Assembly (NCBI RefSeq): GCF_001514235.1
Contig: NZ_KQ948925.1
Location: 62,001 to 126,000 of the forward strand
Source: Streptomyces caeruleatus
GTDB lineage: Bacteria; Actinomycetota; Actinomycetes; Streptomycetales; Streptomycetaceae
DNA length: 64,000 bases
Direction of reading: 5' to 3'
Made by a program: the position numbers and the translations under genes. Under the pieces are notes generated by a model. The model saw nothing but the letters and a program-made list of their open reading frames with translations. It did no database searches and was not told the origin of the DNA. How positions within the stretch are numbered: position 1 is the first letter of the stretch; every line of letters starts with the position of its first letter. Positions 17,380-25,726 of the stretch are shown one piece after another.

Positions 17380-17394
17380 GATACTAAAATCTCA
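17377..17394. promoter_or_regulatory. Inverted repeat at the TetR promoter, likely operator
   Basis: TGAGAT and ATCTCA form perfect 6-bp arms around a 6-bp ACTAAA spacer. The site overlaps the GH1 stop codon and lies 42 bp upstream of the TetR ATG. It shares AGAT/ATCT cores with the repeats at 11914-11997 ahead of the MFS operon, which suggests one regulator binds both places. Confidence 0.5.
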
Positions 17395-17435
17395 TCTGCG
17401 CAAGAATTCCTCGCGGTTGTTTCCCGCGTACATGG

Positions 17436-18062
17436 ATGGAGGCTGGTTCAACGGTGGCGAGTTCGAGGGGACCCTACGCGAAGAGCGCCCGGGTGAGGGC
17501 GGCGGCGATCGAAGCCGCGGCCGAGCTCTTCGGCACCGCCGGCTACCGGGGGGCGACCTTCAAGGACGTGGCGTCGAAGCTGGGCATGACCGCCGCCGGG
17601 CTGACGTACTACTTCCCGGACAAGGACGCCCTGCTCGCCGCCGTCCTCCATGAACGGGACCGTCCTGCCGTGGCGGAGGAAACCGCGATCCCGCCCTCCC
17701 CCTCCCGCTCCGACATCACGGATCACGTGATGCGGATCCTGGCCGAGAACATCGCTCACCCGGGCCTCGCCGAACTGCACTGCGTGCTCTCGGCGGAGGC
17801 GACCTCTGCCGAGCACCCGGCACACGAGCACTTCCGCGACCGCTACCGCAGGGCCAGGGAACTGCTGACGGACACCTTCGCGGCGGCCACGGCACGCGGC
17901 GAGATCCGACCGTCCGTACCGCCCCGGACCCTGGCCACACTGCTTCTGGGCGTGCTCGACGGCGTCCAGTTGCAGTGGCTCCTGGACCCCGAGGAGATCG
18001 ACATGCAGGCGACCGTACGTGCCTTCATCGCCGACCTCCTCGCGCCGCCGGACTCCCCGTAA
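17436..18062 (+). CDS. TetR-family transcriptional regulator
   Basis: 208 aa from ATG 17436; a GTG at 17454 is an alternative start just ahead of the conserved part. The N-terminal HTH reads RAAAIEAAAELFGTAGYRGATFKD, then VASKLGMTAAGLTYYFPDKDALLAAVL, an unusually clear TetR signature. The C-terminal ligand domain (about 130 aa) resembles the TetR_C group found beside sugar and glycoside operons. It follows GH1 on the same strand, and the operator-like palindrome between them suggests autoregulation. It is the best candidate local regulator of the MFS-GH78-GH1 operon. Confidence 0.88.
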   Translation: MEAGSTVASSRGPYAKSARVRAAAIEAAAELFGTAGYRGATFKDVASKLGMTAAGLTYYFPDKDALLAAVLHERDRPAVAEETAIPPSPSRSDITDHVMRILAENIAHPGLAELHCVLSAEATSAEHPAHEHFRDRYRRARELLTDTFAAATARGEIRPSVPPRTLATLLLGVLDGVQLQWLLDPEEIDMQATVRAFIADLLAPPDSP

Positions 18063-18115
18063 GCCCTGGCGAGTCCACGCGCGACTGTTCCGAGGAAACC
18101 CTCTGTGGGCCTTGT

Positions 18116-18857
18116 CAACGAGGTGCCATCCGGATGGCACCGTCGAGACGGATGACCTCGCCGTTGAGCATCGGGTTCACCACGACGTGGTGAGCCAGCG
18201 CCGCGAACTCGGCAGGGTCGCCCAGTCGTGCCGGGTGCGGCACCTGCCGGCCGAGGGAATCCCTGGCCTCCTGCGGCAGTCCGGCCATGACGGGGTGTCG
18301 AAGAGTCCCGGCGCGATGGAGACGACCCTGATCTGATGCTGTGCCAGTTCCCGTGCGGCCGGAAGCGTCAGTCCCACCACCCCGCCCTTCGAAGCAGCGT
18401 AGGCGGCTTGGCCGACCTGTCCGTCGTAAGCCGCGATCGACGCGGTCGCGACGAGTACGCCCCGCTCACCCGCCACCGGCTCGGCCTCGGCGATGCGCTG
18501 GGCGGCGAGCCGGAAGACGTCGAACATGCCGACGAGGTTGACCCGGACGACGCGCTCGAACTCCTCCAGGGGCAACGGCCCGTTGCGGGAGAGCAGCTTG
18601 CCGGGGGTGGCCACGCCCGCGCAGTTCACGGCGGTACGCAGCGTTCCCAGCTCGGCAGCGGTGTCCACCGCGGCCTGTACGGGCCCGGGGTCTGTCACGT
18701 CGCAGGGCACGAACGCGACCTTGCCCAGGGAGGACAGTCCGGCCGCGACGTCCGCTCCCGGGGACGTGGGGAGGTCGGCGATGACCACGTGGGCTCCCGC
18801 AGTGAGAAGCTTTTCGGCGACAGCGCGGCCGAGGCCGCCGGTGACCGAGGCGACCAT
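18116..18857 (-). pseudogene. SDR dehydrogenase (3-hydroxyacyl-CoA dehydrogenase type II-like), frameshifted
   Basis: The main frame reads [47 protein letters not shown] and [10 protein letters not shown]. The frame then shifts near 18295 at FDTP-(V)[13 protein letters not shown], and a good C-terminus follows in the other frame ([19 protein letters not shown] to IRMAPR, stop at 18116). One missing base explains the break. The N-terminus is also short, with TGGLG instead of TGGASGLG, so the nucleotide loop is damaged. It follows the acyl-CoA dehydrogenase by ten bases and would have completed a beta-oxidation-like set. A single sequencing error could explain the frameshift but not the missing loop. 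Confidence 0.75.
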
Positions 18858-18867
18858 GCGTCGGGGT

Positions 18868-20066
18868 TCATGAGTGGGCCTCCAGCAACGGGGCGGTGAG
18901 AACGTGGGTGGCGGGCCCGGGTTCGCCACGGACGAGGTCGCGGCTAATGACCAGGCGCTGGATCTGGTTGGTTCCCTCGAAGATCTGCATGACCTCGGCT
19001 TCCCGCATGTAGCGTTCCACGGGGAAGTCACGGGTGTAGCCGGCGCCCCCGAAGATCTGCACCGCCTCGGTGGTCACCCGCATCGCAGCGTCCGTGGCGA
19101 CGAGCTTGGCGATGGAGGCCTGACGGCTGTAGGGCAGCCCGGCGTCCTTGCGCCGCACCGTGGCCAGCACCGTCGCTCGGGCGGAGCTGACGGCGGCCTC
19201 CATGTCGGCGAGCAGGAAGGCGACCCCCCTGGTGGTCGATGATCTTGCGCCCGAAGGTCTCCCGCTCCTGCGCGTAGGTCAGCGCGTCGTCCAACGCGCC
19301 CTGGGCGAGCCCGACAGTCACCGCGGCGATGCCGAGCCGGCCGGCGTGCAGCCCCTCCAGCGCGATGGCAAGGCCCTGCCCCTCCGCACCGATCAGCCGG
19401 TCGCCCGGCACCCGGACGCCGTCCAGGCGCATGGTCGCGGTGGCCGACCCGGTCAGACCCATCTTCCGCTCCGGTGGATCGGCCTCCAGCCCGGGTGTGT
19501 CGGCGGGTACCAGGAAGCAGGAGACGCCCCGGGCCCTGTCATCGGCAGTACGCGCCATGACCGTGTAGAAGTCCGCGTGCCTGCCGTGTGTCGTCCATGC
19601 CTTGGCACCGGTCAACACGTACGCGTCACCGTCGCGTCGGGCCCGGCTGGTCGTGGCGGCCGGGGCCGATCCGGCGTGTGCCTCGGACAGACAGTAGGCC
19701 CCGAGCACCTCACCTGACAGCAACTGCCGCAACAGGCCCTCGCGTTGAGCGTCCGTACCGTGCACGGCCAGCGGGAAGCAGGACAGGGCGTGCACGCTCA
19801 TGCCGACGGCGACGCTCGCCCAGCGGGCGGCGATCTCCTCGACAACCTGGAGGTACACCTCGTACGGCTGGCCGCCTCCGCCGTGCTCTACGGGATAGGG
19901 CTGGGAGAGGAGGCCGGACCGGCCCAGTGTCCGGAAGACACCCCGAGGAAGCGTTCAGCGGCTTCGTGTCCGCGGCGCGCGGTGCCAGGTGACGGTCGGC
20001 GATCTCGCGGGTCAGGTCGAGGAGGTCCGCCGCTTCTTCGGTCGGCAGCAGACACGAGACAGGTAT
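18868..20066 (-). pseudogene. Acyl-CoA dehydrogenase, at least two frameshifts
   Basis: Family landmarks appear in three frames. The first is LLPTEEAADLLDLTREIADRHLAPRA (about 20050-19970). The second runs from PRGVFRTLGRSGLLSQPYP through LGAYCLSEAHAGS, GLTGSATATMRLDGV and ERETFGRKIIDHQG. The third runs from AFLLADMEAAVSSARA to QIFGGAGYTRDFPVER, with the C-terminal catalytic-type FEGTNQIQRL. The second break falls in a six-G run near 19225 and fits a one-base insertion; the first lies near 19955. No clear start codon is left. In intact form it would desaturate an acyl-CoA made by the ligase encoded just upstream. Confidence 0.82.
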
Positions 20067-20104
20067 CGGAACGGTCCCCGTTCTCTCTTCCGGGTGCGGA
20101 GGTG

Positions 20105-21799
20105 TCAGTGGCCGTCCAGGTCCGCCCGGCGCCGCTCGCGCAGGACGAAGCGCTGGATCTTCCCGCTGGGTGTCTTCGGCAGCCGGTCGGTGAAGTGGAT
20201 GGTGCGCGGGTAGGCGTGAGCGGCGAACCGGGTCTTGACCAGTTGCTGCAGCTCCCCGACGAGTGCGTCGTCACCCACCGTGCCGGGGCGCAGGACCACG
20301 AAGGCTTCGAGGACCTCTCCACGCAGTGCGTCAGGAACTCCGACGACCGCGACGTCGGCCACCTGCGGGTGCTGCACCAGGACGCTCTCGACGTCGAAGG
20401 GACCGATGCGGTACCCGGCCATGATGATGACGTCGTCGTCCCGGGCGGAGAAGAAGAAGTAGCCGTCCTCGTCCCGGCTGCCGGCGTCGCCGGTCAGGTA
20501 CCACCGGCCGTCGGCGGAGAAGCGTTCAGCGGTCTTCTCGGGGGCACCAGAGTATCCGGAGAACCACATCAGCGGGCTGTCGGCGACCTTGATCGCGACG
20601 CGCCCCGCTGTCCCCGCCGGGGCGGGCTCGTCCCGTTCGTCGTGCAGGATCTCGGCCGACCAGCCGGGCAGGGGCCTGCCCATCGACCCAGGCAGGAGGG
20701 GGGATCGTACGGTGTCGGCCCAGCCGTTGACGATGACCATGCCGTGCTCGGTCTGACCGTAGTGGTCCCGGACGGGGACGCCGAGCGTCTGCTCAGCCCA
20801 GCTGATCACCTCAGGCGTGAGCGGCTCACCTGCGGAGGACGCGGTACGCAGCCGCACGCCGTCCGGCACGGACGCCACATCATTGCGCAGGCTGCGGTAG
20901 ACCGTGGGGGCCGCGGTGAAGTTCGTGACCCCGAATTCACGCATCACCCGCCAGGTCAGCGTCGGTGAGAAGCCGGAGTGCAGGAGCAGGCTCCGGTGGC
21001 CCGCGGCCAACGGGCCGAGGACGGCGTAGTACAGCCCATAGGCCCAGCCCGGGTCGGCGGCGTTCCAGAACACGTCGTCGCGCCGGACGTCCAGCCCGTA
21101 CTCCAGGTACGCCTGGAACGAGGCCAGCGCCCTGACGGGGACGGGCACGCCCTTCGGCGTACCGGTGGTCCCGGAGGTGAAGAGCTGGACCATAGCCGCG
21201 TCTCCCCCACGGGCTACCGCTCGGCCTTCTGGCTCGTCCCCGCTGTATGTGGCGAGCAGACCGCCGAGCGACAGCTCACCCTCAGCCGGTTGGCCGCCCG
21301 CCACCACGATCCGCCACGGGGCCTCGGCGGGCATGTCGTCACCAGGCAGGAGCTTGTGCCGCTGGTCGGCGTCAACGACGACAGCCTTGGCCGCGCTCGC
21401 CTCCAGGCGCAGGGCGATGGCGGGCGGGGCGAAGGCGGTGAACAGCGGTACGTGCACCGCACCACGACGCCAGATACCCAACAGTGTCACGACCAGGTCG
21501 GCGGACTTGCCCATCAGAACGGCCACCGCGTCACCCGGGTCGACGCCGATGCCGGCCAGAGCGGCGGCGCATCGCGCCGAGTCACGCCGGAGCTCACCGA
21601 AGGTGAGGTCACGGGACGACAGATCGGCCTCGATGACGGTGAAGGCCACGGCGCCCGCGGGGTGCCGGTCGCACAGCAACTCGGCAGCACACGCTTGTGG
21701 AGAATCGAACCGGGCCAGCAGCTCCCGGACCCGCTCCGCCGCCGCGGCCCGAGCATCGGCTTCCCGTTGCTCACTGACAGATTGGTTGGTCTTGCTCAC
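20105..21799 (-). CDS. AMP-dependent acyl-CoA synthetase / acetyl-CoA synthetase-like ligase
   Basis: 564 aa from the GTG at 21799, which follows GTGGAG six bases upstream. ANL-superfamily motifs are complete: the P-loop VQLFTSGTTGTPKGVP, the A5 motif DHYGQTEHGM, GRWYLTGDAG with DEDGYFFFSARDDDVI, and the C-terminal catalytic lysine in LPKTPSGKIQR. The substitution pattern resembles acetyl/propionyl or medium-chain acyl-CoA synthetases more than aryl ligases. It heads an operon with the broken acyl-CoA dehydrogenase and SDR, and is divergent from the LuxR regulator. The substrate is unknown. Confidence 0.88.
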   Translation of the reverse strand: MSKTNQSVSEQREADARAAAAERVRELLARFDSPQACAAELLCDRHPAGAVAFTVIEADLSSRDLTFGELRRDSARCAAALAGIGVDPGDAVAVLMGKSADLVVTLLGIWRRGAVHVPLFTAFAPPAIALRLEASAAKAVVVDADQRHKLLPGDDMPAEAPWRIVVAGGQPAEGELSLGGLLATYSGDEPEGRAVARGGDAAMVQLFTSGTTGTPKGVPVPVRALASFQAYLEYGLDVRRDDVFWNAADPGWAYGLYYAVLGPLAAGHRSLLLHSGFSPTLTWRVMREFGVTNFTAAPTVYRSLRNDVASVPDGVRLRTASSAGEPLTPEVISWAEQTLGVPVRDHYGQTEHGMVIVNGWADTVRSPLLPGSMGRPLPGWSAEILHDERDEPAPAGTAGRVAIKVADSPLMWFSGYSGAPEKTAERFSADGRWYLTGDAGSRDEDGYFFFSARDDDVIIMAGYRIGPFDVESVLVQHPQVADVAVVGVPDALRGEVLEAFVVLRPGTVGDDALVGELQQLVKTRFAAHAYPRTIHFTDRLPKTPSGKIQRFVLRERRRADLDGH

Positions 21800-21907
21800 G
21801 ATCAACTCCACCCTGTCTCGGTCTGCGGTCTCTTTGAGATGGCGTGACAGCGACTTATGCTCCGGGACACGTGGATGGCCGACTACCCCCGGAAAGGGGC
21901 AGGGGCA

Positions 21908-22771
21908 ATGCAGCCCATTTGGGACATATCGATGCGCCCCGACGACGGTGACGCGTTCAGACAGGCACTGCGACTGGCCCAGCGACGCTGCGACTTCCCT
22001 GTCGTGTTCGGCGGCCCCGTCCAGGGTGAAGTCCTGCACCTGACACAACACATCGGGGTCCAGACGGCGGGCCTGCGTGGACTCTGCGTCCTGGCCGCTA
22101 CGGGCCTGGGCGGACACGTCCTCGTGGAGCGCCGCTCCGCTGCCGTGGCGGACTACGGCTCGGACGACTCCATCACCCACGACTACGACGCCCCCGTCCT
22201 CGCGGAACGCATCCGCTCGGTCGTGGCCGTTCCCGTCGTCGTGGCCGGTTCGGTACGCGGGGTGCTGTACGGGGCGACGCGCGCCTCGACGCCGCTCGGG
22301 GACCGCGCAACCGACGCCATGGCAGCCGCCTCACGACGGTTGGCGACCGAACTCGCCGTACGGGACGAGGTCGATCGGCGACTGAGGTTCCGGCTGGCGT
22401 CGGAGACCGGCACGGGGCACGGCACGAGCCACAACGAAGCCGAGGAGATCCGCGAGCTGCACGCGGAGCTCCGCGTCATCGCACAGACCGTGCGGGACGA
22501 CTCACTACGCGATCGGCTCCTCGATGTCTCCCGGCGTTTGGCCGGCCTCGGCGCGGCACAGGCGCCGGGGAGCCGTTCACGGCTGTCGCCCCGCGAGATC
22601 GACGTCCTGGCTCAGGTGGCCCTGGGATGCAGCAACGTCGAGGCGGCTGTTCGCCTGTCTCTCAAACCTGAAACGGTCAAGGCGTACCTACGGAGCGCCA
22701 TGCGCAAGCTCAACGCACACACACGGTTCGAAGCCGTGGTCGCCGCCCGGCGCGGGGGTCTTCTCCCCTAG
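21908..22771 (+). CDS. GAF-like / LuxR-type HTH transcriptional regulator
   Basis: 287 aa from ATG 21908 behind AGGGGC; longer starts are possible back to 21857. An N-terminal GAF-like sensor (GLGGHVLVERRSAAVADYG, VVAVPVVVAGSVRGVLYGA) is followed by a short coiled segment and a C-terminal LuxR HTH. The HTH reads LSPREIDVLAQVALGCSNVEAAVRLSLKPETVKAYLRSAMRKL. Divergence from the acyl-CoA ligase (about 108 bp between starts) and the usual pairing of this family with acyl-CoA catabolic genes make it the likely regulator of that operon. Confidence 0.85.
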   Translation: MQPIWDISMRPDDGDAFRQALRLAQRRCDFPVVFGGPVQGEVLHLTQHIGVQTAGLRGLCVLAATGLGGHVLVERRSAAVADYGSDDSITHDYDAPVLAERIRSVVAVPVVVAGSVRGVLYGATRASTPLGDRATDAMAAASRRLATELAVRDEVDRRLRFRLASETGTGHGTSHNEAEEIRELHAELRVIAQTVRDDSLRDRLLDVSRRLAGLGAAQAPGSRSRLSPREIDVLAQVALGCSNVEAAVRLSLKPETVKAYLRSAMRKLNAHTRFEAVVAARRGGLLP

Positions 22772-22884
22772 TACACCGACAGAGCCCGGAGCACGCTCTC
22801 CACGAGGTTGGTGATCATGACATGCCAAGAGTGAGCCGTGCCGGGCCCTCGGTCTGCGGACGGCGGCAGTGGGCCGACCGCGGG

Positions 22885-23502
22885 TCAGTTGTCGGGAAGC
22901 AGGTGGCCGAAGCCGGTGAGCATGGCCCGCAGCCCGAGGGTGAAGGAGTGCTCCGCGCGGGTGTGGTCGGTGGGGGTCTGATCCAGTACGGCGCTGAGGT
23001 GCGGTGCTGTTTCGCGGGTGACGTCGGAGACCATGACCGGGGGCGAGACCATGTCGAGGGCAGAGCCGAGAATGAAGCTCTCCAGTGCGTTGACCAGCGG
23101 CATGACCTGGGCTTCGGCGAACCCCGCGGAGAGCAGCAGCTCGGCGACCTTCTCGTACATGGCGTGCATGAAGGGCTCGGCGAGCGGGGCTACCGCGAGG
23201 AGCGGCACCGCGCCGGGGTGCGCGGCGAACGCGGCGAGGTAGGAGCGGGCCCAGGCCTCCAGGGCCTGGTCCCAGGGCTTGGACCAGTCCTGGTCGGCGC
23301 CACCGGTGGCCCCGGTCAGCTCCTCACGCATGAGGGAGATGATCTCGTCACGGCCCGAGACATGGTGGTAGAGCGCTGACGGGGCCACGCCGAGCGCACG
23401 GGCCAGCGCGGGGATGGTGAGAGTGCCCTGCTCATCGACCACGCGCAGTGCGGCGGCGCCGATGCGACGCCGGTCCAGCAAGGGGGTGCGTGGCCGTGGC
23501 AC
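22885..23502 (-). CDS. TetR-family transcriptional regulator (TetR_C-type)
   Basis: 205 aa from the GTG at 23502, chosen for the AAGGAG five bases upstream. The HTH reads LTIPALARALGVAPSALYHHVSGRDEII, the tetracycline-repressor subtype, and the C-terminal domain contains LESFILGSALDMVSPP like TetR_C members. It stands alone between the LuxR gene (convergent) and the cupin gene. A nested inverted repeat at 23605-23657, about 100 bp upstream, may be its operator. The target is unknown. Confidence 0.87.
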   Translation of the reverse strand: MPRPRTPLLDRRRIGAAALRVVDEQGTLTIPALARALGVAPSALYHHVSGRDEIISLMREELTGATGGADQDWSKPWDQALEAWARSYLAAFAAHPGAVPLLAVAPLAEPFMHAMYEKVAELLLSAGFAEAQVMPLVNALESFILGSALDMVSPPVMVSDVTRETAPHLSAVLDQTPTDHTRAEHSFTLGLRAMLTGFGHLLPDN

Positions 23503-23604
23503 GGGGGCTCCTTGTCTCATGCGTGCGGCGCGGACCGCTCGGGCCGCCGTCGAGCCCCAGTCGTCACCGAATGGTTTTCAGTGACACTCTCCCCCGCCTG
23601 GAGC

Positions 23605-23657
23605 GACGCCCAGACTACCGGAAACCGAACGCCTTCCAGTTTCCGGGTCCGGGCGTC
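23605..23657. repeat. Nested inverted repeat between cupin and TetR genes
   Basis: An inner pair, CCGGAAAC (23618-23625) and GTTTCCGG (23639-23646), lies within an outer pair, GACGCCC (23605-23611) and GGGCGTC (23651-23657). Both are perfect. The position, after the cupin stop and before the TetR start on the same strand, allows either a terminator for the former or an operator for the latter. Confidence 0.5.
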
Positions 23658-23777
23658 GTACAGGAGGGCACTGCCACGCCATGGATGCAGAGATCCCTTT
23701 GCGGTCCCCGTACGGCCGTGGTCGACCTGGCGGGCGGGACGCTGCTGCCCGCGTTCGGCGGGCACGCCTCGACCTGC

Positions 23778-24290
23778 TCAGAGGTAGAGCCGTTCGTTGA
23801 TCTTCAAGCCGTTCTCACGGCAGTAGGTCTCGTAGTGGTCGATGAACCAGAACACGTCGACCGTCTCCATGACGCGGTCCTCCTCGTCGAGGAACTCCAG
23901 CGGTCCGTTGAGCCAGAACATCGTCTTCATCCCGTGCTCGGAGTAGAGGGTGTGGCTGCGCCCTGGGCTCTCCCGGACGAAGTCTCCCGGCTTCCCGACC
24001 CAGTCGTACTCCAGGTAGCGCCAGCTGCCTTCGAGGACATATCCGGAGACCGGGCCGCGGTGACGGTGGCGCCCCAGCGTGCCGCCCTCCTGCACCCACA
24101 GCACGTTGGCGGCGCTGCTGCCGCGCACGTCGAAGGTGAGGTGCTTGATGAACACATTGGGCACGAACGGCACCCAGGGGCTGCTGTCCGCGCTGATGTA
24201 CCCCTCCTCCAAGGCGTACTTGTCCCGCATGCGGTCCACGCGCGCCTCGGTCGCGACGGACTGCGCCATGATCTCTTCGGACGTTGTCAT
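23778..24290 (-). CDS. Cupin dioxygenase-like protein (2,4'-dihydroxyacetophenone dioxygenase family)
   Basis: 170 aa from ATG 24290 (AGGGTGAC ahead); an ATG at 24305 is possible. It has a single cupin domain with the metal-binding pattern GRHRHRGPVSGYVLEG and a second-motif histidine in PGRSHTLYS. The sequence WRYLEYDWVGKPGDFV and the C-terminal FIDHYETYCREN are typical of DAD-type, ring-side-chain-cleaving cupins. Divergence from an AraC regulator suggests induction by an aromatic or related substrate. The exact substrate is not known. Confidence 0.75.
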   Translation of the reverse strand: MTTSEEIMAQSVATEARVDRMRDKYALEEGYISADSSPWVPFVPNVFIKHLTFDVRGSSAANVLWVQEGGTLGRHRHRGPVSGYVLEGSWRYLEYDWVGKPGDFVRESPGRSHTLYSEHGMKTMFWLNGPLEFLDEEDRVMETVDVFWFIDHYETYCRENGLKINERLYL

Positions 24291-24437
24291 GTCACCCTGC
24301 CTCATTGCCTAGGTGGTGTGTGGGTGCGAACGTACGGTGCTGCCTGCGTCGAGGGCTTGACTGAGGCGGCACGGTTACTTGAACCTGAGCGCACCCGCTA
24401 CGGGGTCTTTGGAGGTGCGAAGCAAGGTGGCACCGGT

Positions 24438-25415
24438 ATGACGTTCAACTTCTCCACCGCGCCACTCGACAGCCGCGCTCAGCTGGACTACTGGCGTGAG
24501 GTGGTCTCCACGACGTTCGTCGAGTACGAGATGGACGTGCCGCGGGGTGCGTCCCGCGGATTCCTGGGGCAGGTCACGGCCCAGACGCTGGGCGGCCTGG
24601 GAGTCGCGAGGGTGGTCTCCGACCCGCACACGGTGTTCCGGTCACCGAGGCTGATCCGCAGGTCCGGCGAAGACGACGTCCTGGTGAACCTGGCCGTGCG
24701 GGGCCGCGTCACGGTGACTCAGCAGGAGCGTGACGCCGTCCTGCGCCCCGGTGACTTCACCGTCTATGACAGCGCGCTGCCCTGCCGGATCGTGTGTCCC
24801 GACCCGTTCGAACTGCTGGTACTGAAGGTGCCCCGGCCGCTGTTCGACGCGCACTGCCCACTGGCGCGGGACACGATGGCCACTCCGGTGCCAGGCGATC
24901 AGGGTGCGGGAGCACTCTTCGCACCGTTCTTCCGCTCTCTGAGCAACCACGCGTCCGGTCTGTCCCTCGACATGAGCGCGCGAATCGGCGTCACCCTGCT
25001 GGAACTGCTGGCCACGGCCCTGTACAGCGAGAGCGACTCCGGCGTCCGGCTCAACGTGCCCAGAGCAGCCCATATGAGCCGCGCCCGCCGGTACATCATC
25101 GACCACATCGCCGAGCCTGACCTGTCACCCGCCATGGTCGCCCAGGCGCTGGGAATCTCCGTCCGCTACCTCCACACGATCTTCCGAGCCGAGGACACCT
25201 CACCGTCTCGCTCGATCTTGCGGCAGCGGATCGACACCGCCGCCAGGCTCCTCGCCGACCCGAGCCGGGCGGGCTGGAGTGTCACGGACATCGCCTACGC
25301 GGTCGGCTTCAAAGACGCCTCGCACTTCACTCGCGCGTTCAAGAGCCGCCACGGCGTCAGCCCGCGCGAGTACCGCAAAGAACGCTCGGCTGCTCCACAG
25401 GTGCCTGCCTCATGA
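24438..25415 (+). CDS. AraC-family transcriptional regulator
   Basis: 325 aa from ATG 24438. An N-terminal AraC_binding_2-like domain (DYWREVVSTTFVEYEM, RPGDFTVYDSALPC) is followed by a C-terminal double HTH. The HTH region contains SPAMVAQALGISVRYLHTIFR, VTDIAYAVGFKDASHFTRAFKSRHGVSPREYR. The domain architecture matches regulators of aromatic or side-chain catabolic genes. It is divergent from the cupin dioxygenase gene across about 147 bp, so it is its likely activator. The long upstream open frame is not part of the protein. Confidence 0.9.
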   Translation: MTFNFSTAPLDSRAQLDYWREVVSTTFVEYEMDVPRGASRGFLGQVTAQTLGGLGVARVVSDPHTVFRSPRLIRRSGEDDVLVNLAVRGRVTVTQQERDAVLRPGDFTVYDSALPCRIVCPDPFELLVLKVPRPLFDAHCPLARDTMATPVPGDQGAGALFAPFFRSLSNHASGLSLDMSARIGVTLLELLATALYSESDSGVRLNVPRAAHMSRARRYIIDHIAEPDLSPAMVAQALGISVRYLHTIFRAEDTSPSRSILRQRIDTAARLLADPSRAGWSVTDIAYAVGFKDASHFTRAFKSRHGVSPREYRKERSAAPQVPAS

Positions 25416-25726
25416 CGGTGGCGAAGGTCTGAAGGAGCCGCTGCGCAAGGCCGGCATCGAGCTCGTCGCGCCCAAGGGAAAGGCACGGGCGGACGCCGTA
25501 CTGGTCGGCTGGCACCGCCGACGGCCGGGCCCTGGGCACGTCTCGGGCCATCTGCGCCATGATCAGCAGTGCCACGGGCGCCGCCGAGCAGATCGTCGGC
25601 AAGCCCTCGCTGATCGGCCTGCGATGCGCCGCACCAAACTTGCGGGCCGAGCCGCACGAACTGGCCGTCATGGGCGCCGACCCTGAACTGGAGCCCGACC
25701 GCATGTGGTGCGCCGGCCTGCCCAGA
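25416..25726 (+). pseudogene. Remnant of a HAD-superfamily (NagD-like) hydrolase
   Basis: Two frames carry fragments: LRKAGIELVAPKGKARADAVLVGW, then SATGAAEQIVGKPSLIGLRCAA with HELAVMGADPELEP. The GKPS element and the following GxDP-type acidic motif are characteristic of HAD class II phosphatases. Here the Asp-containing VGDDP motif is degraded to MGADP. The 5' half, including the nucleophile Asp motif, is missing. The remnant abuts the stop of the MFS gene on the opposite strand. Confidence 0.6.
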
